Source: Phlebotomus papatasi (lineage: Eukaryota > Arthropoda > Insecta > Diptera > Psychodidae). From it: a stretch of 64,000 nt of DNA. The DNA lies in NCBI RefSeq assembly GCF_024763615.1, contig NC_077224.1, positions 75,402,712 through 75,466,711 of the forward strand, in the 5' to 3' direction. Shown here one piece after another: positions 1-9,200 of the stretch. The translations under genes and the position numbers were made by a program. Position 1 is the first letter of the stretch, and each line of letters opens with the position of its first letter. The notes under the pieces are model-generated. The model saw only the letters and a program-made list of their open reading frames with translations. It did no database searches and had not been told where the DNA came from.

Positions 1-184
1 AAGTGAATTTAAAGCTTTAAAAATAAAATTTTTAAAGGAATTCGAAATTTCGATTTCATTTCTTGGAAAAGTTCGATTAAACTTTCAAATATGATTTCGT
101 TATATACAAAATGTCAATAATATTTCATTCTAAATACGAAATCATTAATTTTTGGCATAAAATATTTAACTTTGATCCTTGATA

Positions 185-324
185 CCCTAGGCATACTTAC
201 GACTTAAACCGAGGAATGGCTTAGTTGGAAACTGAAGGAAATGAAGTTAGTATAATCATTACTTTGATTACATTATAGTTGCGTTAAACTGTCTCCCGGT
301 TTAAACCATAGATGTGTCCAGCGC
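185..324. mobile_element. MITE family Y copy (degenerate)
   Basis: The left end (CCCTAGGCATACTTACGAC) and right end (reverse complement of GGTTTAAACCATAGATG) form an imperfect inverted repeat around an AT-rich centre. The same palindromic sequence (GCCCTAGACACACTTACGAC, then CTTAAGCCGAGAGACG) recurs at 6360, 8551, 19010 and 36916, so this is a dispersed non-autonomous DNA element. There is no coding capacity. Confidence 0.6.
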
Positions 325-406
325 TTGAATATTTTGGTCTGAGAACGGTAGTCTTGTTAATTTATAAAACTTTAACTCCCTATAGATCAGATCAAGCCGA
401 TTAAGC

Positions 407-670
407 GGGTCCCAGCCAGAATCCCGAAAGCCAATACCCCGAAAACTAAAGACTCGAATGCCAAAATCCCGAAAGTCAAATCCCGATTAGGTCAAAATCC
501 CGAAAGACAAATCCCGAATACGTCAAAATCCCGAAATCTGAAAAGTGCTTATTCAACACAAAATCCTCCATATAATTTTATCTCTTTCAGGATTTTGAAC
601 ATTCGGGATTTTGACCCTTTAGGGATTTTGGCGTTCGAGATTTTGGCTTTCGGGATTTTGGCTGTCTCTG
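407..670. mobile_element. Foldback element with 15-bp minisatellite arms
   Basis: The left arm repeats CCCGAAAGCCAAAAT-like units and the right arm repeats the reverse complement (TTTCGGGATTTTGGC), around a unique centre of about 60 bp. The direct repeat GATTAAGC at 399-406 and 671-678 is a candidate 8-bp target duplication. A second copy is at 38834-39114, with a homologous centre. Confidence 0.65.
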
Positions 671-678
671 GATTAAGC

Positions 679-2299
679 AAATCATAAACATGGATCAGGG
701 TAAATAAGGCTAATTCAAAACCTGCTCCAAATGGAAATTTTTCGCTACTCCAAATGGAAACGTCAATGTTTTCATGATAAATACAGTACTAAATTATTAC
801 ATTTACATATTTTCTATACCACAGTTTCATTATCTAGTTTATTTTGCTCGAAATAAAGCGAAAATCCATTCATGTTCACAAATTTTAATTTCTTAATTTC
901 TCAGAAAAAGTAACAGTGTACCTTTTCACTATCGAATTTTTCATCGATCGACCATGTTTTCCAATGAAAAACACAATAAATTGACTGTTGTTTATTCGTT
1001 TTGTTAAACATTTATATCATATTTCTGGCAAATTTTAGTTAAATTAAGTGCTAATCTTTATTGTTAACGGTATATAAAGTTTTCAAATGAAATAATTACC
1101 TATTTCGTGAACAAAAAAGGGTTTTTCTGAAGTGTCTGCAAATGCTTCAATAGAAAACTCCGGAAATATGATTTTTTTTGGACAGATTTTCTTATTGTTT
1201 TAGATGGGAAAGGAGAAAAGACCAGGAACAAGTACAAATCCTGCACTCACGAGCAACTCAACAATCACTGTTTGTCTCCAATTAGAAAATTTCCTTGTCT
1301 CCATTTGGATTAAATTTGTTTCCAATAGAAGCATTTTGCACTTGTGTGTTTTTCTTGTATTTAAGAAGTTATCAAATTATATTTGAAGACTTTTCACTAA
1401 ACAGTAACATTCTAGAAGAGTGAAGGAGCAAATTTATGTAATTCTCTTCAGAAAAAAATTGAACTTAATGTTTTGAATCTTCTGTCAAAGTTAAAGCGTC
1501 TGGAAATGGTTTTTAATTAGGAGATTTACCCTATTAGAATAAATTCGTTTAGAAAATTTTATTACAATTATAAGGCATGTTGTGATTAAGCCGTTAATGG
1601 ATTTTAGAACCTTGAACACTTTCAAATACGCAATATTTTGTTTCACTGGTTTTTCATTTCGACATTCCATATTTAATTTATATTGTAATTAAGTGTTTTT
1701 TAGTTCATATAATTTTTCAATTTCTTTAATTTTCATGAAAATTATTATTCCATCAAAGACCTGAAGCGATGTATATTCACGGAAGAATCCAGATTTGTCG
1801 GTTTTTGGCACATCAATCGCACTAAAATACATTCTCACGATATGAAATAAATATTATTTAGCTTTCAAAATTTTTTTTACCGGTGAAGAATGCGGAGGAG
1901 TGGCTCCAAGAATGGTGTAAATTTTTCTTCCAAATTAAGATCGATTTGTTAGCAATACCTCTTAAATTTTTGTTATAAAGATTTTCTGTGAGAATGTGTG
2001 ACCTCATCTGGCTATTACGTCTATATGAGATTGGCAAAAGAGTGAGGGAATTACTCACAAATACACTCAGAGAAATTACTTTGGCTCCATTCTTCAGTTT
2101 ATTTTCAACCGTCAGTGTGAAAAGTTGAGCACACGCGAGGCTCTCAGCTTTAGACGCATTATTGAATGACCTTTCACTGAGTAATAGAGTGATTCTTCCC
2201 AGAGGATTCAGTGGATAAGAATACAGAAGGAGAAGTGGGGGATATCCTCCGGTGATTTAGTGGTTATTTCGCGGGAGATTTCTCAACAAATCCCCGCCA
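679..2299. other. AT-rich region upstream of gene 1, no gene seen
   Basis: Only short open frames (60-66 codons) without similarity or coding bias occur here. Nothing else was recognised, except a GC-richer stretch from about 2230 that leads into the presumed promoter of the downstream gene. It contains TTTCGCGGGA (2267-2276), an E2F-like sequence that may be coincidental. Confidence 0.4.
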
Positions 2300-2319
2300 A
2301 AACGGCACCATAGCGAAGA

Positions 2320-2554
2320 CGCGCTTTTAAGATATTGAAGCGTGACGAGTGTACAATTGAATTAGCATACTCTCAGCCTTGAAAATTGTGTGTGATTCTA
2401 GTGGAAAAATCAGGAAAAAGAAGTGTGCGTGAGGAAAAGTGTGTAAGGTGGATTTTTCCTCAATTTACCATCTCATATTCATCAATCGTGGAAACGTTGT
2501 TCCAGAAGCCACCACGTACGCAGAGAAAGTGCCTGAAGCAAAAGTATTTTGAAG
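2320..2554 (+). promoter_or_regulatory. Probable 5' UTR exon and core promoter region of gene 1
   Basis: A good splice donor (GAAG|GTAAGA, exon end 2554) is followed 104 bp later by an acceptor (TTTTTCTTGGCACAG|AG, exon start 2659). Splicing this 104-bp intron brings a purine-rich leader to 12 bp before the ATG at 2671. The transcription start is not determinable; a CACTCTCAGCC-like initiator region near 2365-2380 is possible. A 75-codon frame from 2386 crosses the donor and is probably not translated. Confidence 0.4.
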
Positions 2555-2670
2555 GTAAGAGCCGTGAAGTTAAGCTTAGAAATTCAATAATATTATATTT
2601 TTTCTGGTTTTAAGATTGAAACAATACTAACCAAACCCATTTATTTTTCTTGGCACAGAGCCCACAAAAA

Positions 2671-3292
2671 ATGCCCAGGACAATGTCATCTGAGTCAAAG
2701 AGACTCTTGAAAACACTCAGCATTGCTATTCTACTCCTATCACTTGCTGTCGCCGGAGACGCCAGGAAGACACCTGGTAGCTCGAGAAGAACTGGCTCAA
2801 GCAGTTCAAGTAGATCTAGACCGACTTACACTCAACCATCACGCTCTTCAAATTCCCATGCCGATCAGGCTAAACTCAGCTACCCATCGTACAATCAGCA
2901 GCCAAATCGGCCTCAACCCCAACCTTCAGCCCCAGTAGCTCATCCAGCTCCTGCTCAACCGTCTCAGAATATCGGTTGGAATACAAATACCCAACAAGGG
3001 AATACAGCAGGTGGCAGCAATAGGCCCATCGGATGGAATGTGGATCAACCAGCACAGAAGCAGAATATTGCTCCTGCAAATTCAGCCAATCCACCACCCT
3101 ACTCAGCAGTACAGAACCATGGTCCACCTCCTCCATACTCAGCCCAGGCTCAACCAAACCCAGCCACTGGATATCATGCCCCACCACCGTACAGCCCTCA
3201 GGCAGGAGCACCCAATCAACCTCATTATGCAGGGGCTCCTCCACCGTATCAGCAACATCCAGGAGGATTTCCTCAACAAGGTGCCCCTCCAG
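2671..3292 (+). CDS. Gene 1 coding exon 1: signal peptide and PPPY-rich region
   Basis: Encodes the first 207 codons plus one base. The hydrophobic core LLKTLSIAILLLSLAVAG, followed by DARK, fits signal-peptidase cleavage near residues 28-31. It is followed by many Ser/Arg and then Gln/Pro/Asn residues, including two IGWN motifs and PPPYS repeats. Without splicing, the frame would end at 3312, 6 codons past the donor, which supports the splice call. Confidence 0.85.
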
Positions 3293-6200
3293 GTAAGCAG
3301 AGTTCCCCATAAGGCCACAAAAACACCTACAAATGAGCAATTTAAAAACTCCGTCTGTACCTTGATTAAGGGGTCCGTCATTACGTGAATGAAGAAATTA
3401 AAAAGCAAAATTTATTTTTGCTAGAATTTTTAATGGTTCCGGTTGTTAAAAGTAATTTCAAATGAGTTCCCTGTAAAATATTACTCGAACAGAATTGATT
3501 AAACACTATCTTGATGCAAAAATACCGAATCAAAATACCAGGTATAAAACCTTAAAATTGATTTAGAATCTTACAAAGCATAATTCACATGTATTTAAAT
3601 ACTTATTTAATCCCATAAAATATTTTATTTCTACTGCTTTCTTTAAATGGGAGGAGCTTTGAAAGTTTTAAAGTTTACTCGCAGAACGCAATAAAACTAA
3701 TGGGATAGACTTTTGTGGGATTCTAATGCTTAACACTCAAAATATTTAATCAGTTGAACTAAAGTCAAGTGAGAAATTTCAATAATAGTAAATTGTATAA
3801 TCTCTTCACTGAGTGAGAGAAATTCGAAAAAGTTAAAATAACATTCCGGAAATGTTAATTTTACCCTGCAATATTGATCCAAAATCGGTGTAAATATTAC
3901 CCTTTTTAGGTATATTAGGGGTTAAAGTTACACTCTTTCATGTAAATTTTACCCTTAAAAATGTGTAAAATTTACATTAAAAAATGTTGATATATTTTTA
4001 CATCTAAAAAGTGTTAAAGTTCTGAGGAAAAAAAGTTAATCGCACCCTTTTTTTCTCAGTGTTGGTGATTTAGAATTAGCTTTAATTATTTTTCGGTGTT
4101 TTCTTTATTCACTTTTAGAAAAAATTGCAACGCCTGGAAACTAAGTTAGATTTAAAAAAAAATCTTTATTTTGAATTTTCATCTTGAAAAACCAACAGAA
4201 CAAGGAGACAACAAAGGCCGAAAATTTGAGTTGATATTGCGTTATTCAATGTGATTCTAAAACATTATAGACGTGAAATTATTTTAATGCAGTAAGAGAA
4301 AATCTACACGGTAAAAAATTTCGGCACATATTTGTTCCAAAAATTAGCTCGTCCACGGACACCACAATTTTTGGCATAATTTTGTTCACTTTACGAGACT
4401 CAAAAAGATACCCAATATTAGTAACGAATTTGTTCCAAAATGTAGCTCGTCCACGGACACCGAATATTTTTGGAATAAATTTGTATCTTATAGAAGAAAC
4501 AAAAAAATACCCAATATTAGTAATGAATTTGTTCCAATAAATAGCTCGTCTAGTATAAAATCGTATCCCTCCTCCTCTCACACTCAGTCACCCGTCACCG
4601 AAGCGAAGAGGACGCCAAATCTGTGGCAATTTTCGTGCTACATGGTTCCACTTTTTTAATTCGATACTCCCTTCCCCTCCTGCTGCCAGCACTCGCATAT
4701 GATTTCGTCATGCACGCGTCTGTATAAAACACTCTTAAGTTGATTTTTATTTGATGTTCCTTATGAACTTTCGCCACCGAAATCCATCTCGACTGAAGTA
4801 TAGGATTTAACTGTAAGACAACAGCTTTTACACGAATTTTTTCCCGATAATGGGAACAAAAAGATTCCCCATATAAGTAACAATTTCGTTCCAAAATTAC
4901 CTCGTCCACGGGCATCAAAAATTTTTGGAACAAATATGTTACAAATGTAGGAATAATAATGTTATAAAAAATATGTACCAATTTGTTCCTGATAGTGGGA
5001 ACAAAACAGCCGAGTGCAACAAATTCTGTTCCAAATTTCAGGAACAAATTTGTATAAAACGAAATCAATTCATATTTGTAGACATTCCAATGTATCAAAT
5101 CGGTTCCAAAAGAAAACTAACGAAATTGTAACTGCATTTCTTAACAAAACTATAAAGAAAACTTTTTGGAACAAAAAAAAAACTTTTCTAGGTGCAAATC
5201 GATTCCAAAAAAATTTGTTCCAAGGAAAACTTGTTCTAATATTTTGGTTAGTGTCCAAAAGTTTTTACCGTATACGGGTAACTCATTTCGGGGAACTCAG
5301 ATCAGTCTGTCCGGAAAGCATATGGTTAGTACGTGAGAACTCGAAAAAACTGCGAAATTTAGGAACTTCGGACATATTATAAATTCATAAATTCGGGAAC
5401 TGAAAATTTGGATTACAGTGATTACACATGAGTTACCTTAGTTATACCCCTTGTGCAAAAGTACCTGAACCTTAAGCTTGGAAAGCTTGAAAAGCTGATG
5501 AAAACAACAATATTAAAATTCTTCACTGAAAGTCAAAGATTAAGATTGTATACAACCAAAATTGAATGCATTATTGTTGTGGGAAGCAGATCAAGATCTT
5601 ACGAAGCAAAGAAAACAAATGTGTGACCTTCAGTTCCTTGGTTAAATGCAACAGAATATGTAAAGGAAGCAGCATCTTTGCACATCTATTACAGCTGCAT
5701 TACTTATTATTTCAACTTTAACACTCTACATAGCAACTAGTAGAATAAGAAAACAAAAACTTCTCAAGAGAAACCTATCTTGCTTATTTTTCATTTTTTT
5801 TTGAATAAAACGAACCTCATTATTTGATTAGATCAGAAAAACACAGCTTAATGCAATCTTGAGTAATAGTATTAAAGTCTCTTAGTTAGGTACAGAATTT
5901 TAATAATGTCTAAATTTAATACATTAGAAGCAAGAATTTAAATCAAGCTGATTTTAGTCGTCAATGTGACAAATAAAAATAATAATAATAACGTTGGCAC
6001 AGCTTTCTATAAAGGGAGTTAGGAATTCCCGCAAGGGGAGTTCGGAACATCCATTATTTTTTGCTATACAGGGATGGAGTTGTCAGTCCCATGCCCCGTG
6101 GAATCAAGTGCAGTGAAGCTCACTGGATGCAATCCGAACACCTTTAACGCCAGAAAAATTCCTGGTGACTCAAAGGGGATTCGAACTCGGGACACTTGCA

Positions 6201-9200
6201 TCATAGAGTGAGTGCTTTACCACTAGAACCATTGAGTGCCCTGTTACAGTGGGAGGTTTTAAAAAGTCTTACAATTTTATAGAATGTTTTAAGTTCTTCA
6301 AGTTAACGCTACGAATACAGGGGTGAATAAATGTATTCAGAGACTGAACTGGGAGTAATGCCCTAGACACACTTACGACTTAAGCCGAGAGACGACTTAG
6401 TGGAAAATGATGGAAATGTAGTTTAATCATTATTTCTGATATAATTACGCTAAGCTATCTCTCGGCTAATCCTCAGGTCTGTCAAGGCCCTAAGGCGGTC
6501 TTCAGATTAGGGTTTTAGTTCAGTTCTCGAAGGTCGAAAAATCCCAAAAGACTGTTTTATTGATTTTAGCTGAGATTCTTTTTTCAAAATATATAACACA
6601 TATCATTTGCCCTTAATAATCCAATCCTATGTTAAAATTTTCCAAAAAAATTTAGTAATAAGAAATTAGAGCAGTTAGTCCTTATAAATACAAGACGTAT
6701 GGCTAAGTCTTAGGTCTAAAGCCTGTGTAACAGGTGAGCTGATCTGTACCGATCAACCGTTCTGATCGACGTCGTGCGGTCTCCAAGATTGGCTGATTAG
6801 TGAACAGTGAATGGCAGACCTGTGTGCTTTCTCTATAGAGATACATTACCCAAAAAATTGGCCTAATTTTAGAATTCCGAAAAAAAATCTTTAATAGAAT
6901 TTCAAGCCAAAATCTTTCATATTACCAAAATTGATTTATATTATGAATCACATCTAACAAAAGCAAGCGCAAGCTTATCACATCTAAGTCAATACCCAAG
7001 CAAAAATTTGATAAATATTTAATGTTGTTTTCTGATCTTTAACCAGAATATCACACATAATTTTAAGTCATCAAATCCTCTCAATTCCGAAAACTCATCT
7101 ACAATGCTATTCATACAAATAAAACCTCGATAAGAAAAATTCAGTAAATTTTGACCGAAATATTCAAAGTCTTATCTTCAAGTTGCGTACACTGTTTTTA
7201 AAATAACTGACCCCTGTGACCATTCATCACCTTGGGTATCAAAAGCAAACAATGTATCACGTGGAGTTTGCTTTAACCATTAAAGCCATATCGATTCATA
7301 TGATGCAAAAAGCAAAATGATTCATGAAAGTTACATTTTCTTAGGAAATGTGCAAATAGATTCAGTGAGATCCATTTCTCTTTCTCCCTTTCGAATTGTT
7401 TTACTGAAACGCAAAACTTATACGAATGTTTTCAATTAAAACATTATGGAATTTGCAGATCAAATGTCAACATTTGAACCGTGATAATAAATTAAGCCTA
7501 ATAGTCGAAAATGCCGCAGTTGGAGGCTGTAGAATTTTTCAAAAGCGTTCAGAATTTTAATAATAAATCAATTCACGGTTTGATTACACTTTTCATCTGC
7601 ATGAGAATTTATTTGCTGGAAATGATGAAAATGAAATTGCTGGTTTGAACTGAGATGTTCCATGTGATAATTCAATTCATGGTGGTTTAGCTCATGGTGT
7701 CACCTTCGATCAAGAGACATTTACCTACTGCAAATTATCGCAATTATTCAGAATATTCACCGCGAAATGTAAAAATCCCCGTAATTTTTCAAAATCAATG
7801 CCAACAATATTTTTTAACACTTTTAACATTTATTTTATTGCTTCTGCAAAAAGTTTATTCCTACTATATTTATCTCTATTTAATATTTGTTTTTAATTCT
7901 TTCCTTCTGTTTAATTGACGACGGAAACAATGGATTCCGTGGTTTTTATCTATTACTGCAATTTTTATATCCATTCTGATGAGGTAGAAAAACACACCCT
8001 GACACATTTTCTTGAATTCCATCTCCATTGTCCATTTGTATTGATTTTTCTCATGAAGCTGCTTGTTTTTGCGTCACAAATGAGTCAATGTGTCCAAAAT
8101 TAAATGACATGGAGAATGACGCACTACGAAAGCGAAAAAAAGTAAAGGCAATCTTATATGAGAAATTAGCGCTCGAAAGGTCACATGATGGAAATGGTAA
8201 TTGAAAAACACAATTGGTTTACTTTCGAAAATTTGAAAATTAAAAAATCTGCAATTTTTTATTGTTTAATGCAATAAATTTATCTATAATTTGTACTTCT
8301 TTTTAGCCCTGTTAGTAGTCTTTCTGTCTATGCTTGAATTTAATGCTTGAAGATCAAAAAAGAAAACAAAAATAATTGAACATCAAAAATTTAAAAATGC
8401 TAGGGGAAGACTTTCAGACTTTGTCCAAAATCTGGTTTCGAACACTTCGTATTTTTTCCATGTTCTGTTAATAGGGGAAAGTACTCTCCCTTCGAACTTT
8501 CATGCTTTCGAATAATGTGAATTTTCTTTTATTTTCCTAAGAGACTTATGCCCTAGACACACTAACGACTTAAGCCGAGAGACGACTTAGTGGAAAATGA
8601 TTGAAATGTAGTTTAACCATTATTTCTAATTATAATTAAGCTAAGCCGTCTCTCGGCTGATCCTCTGGTCTTTCATTGCTCTTACACATTTCCATTAAAT
8701 ATTAGTTAGCTTATGATCAATTTTATTGATAATTACGTGATAATTGTATGTAAATGTCTTAGGAAAAATAAAAGAAAATTCACATTATTCGAAGGCATGA
8801 ACATTCGAAGAGAGAGTACTTTCCCCTACGCATTCCACTTCATCAGTTTAATCCGCAATTCCCCAGGAAAAATAGGAAGTAGGGGAAAGTACTCTCCTTT
8901 CGAACGTTCATATGCCTTCCAATAATGTGAGTTTATTTTATGTTTCCCTAGAGATTTACACATAATTATCACGCAATTGTAAATAATTAATAATAAGCTA
9001 ACTTTTAATTTAAAAAAAAATGTGTAAGTGTCTAAGGAGAATTAAAAGAAAATTCACATTATTCAACGGCATGAACGTTCGAAGGGAGAGTACAAAAATC
9101 ATGGCAAAATCTTTTTGGTCAGTAAAAAACTCAAATTGGTCAATAATAAATAAAATTTGGTCAGTATAAAATAAAAATTTGGTCAGTCAAAAATCAATTT

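Noticed and set aside
2723..3408. Several long open frames overlapping gene 1 exon 1 on both strands
   Set aside because: They are frame shadows of a Q/P/S-rich coding exon; only the frame with signal peptide and consistent splicing is kept.
4279..5098. Minus frames of 100 and 167 codons
   Set aside because: They lie entirely in the repeated GGAACAAA element and encode repeat translations without a known motif.
6170..6242. tRNA gene in the region with A and B boxes
   Set aside because: The sequence is the head of a SINE shared by other loci and does not fold into a complete tRNA.
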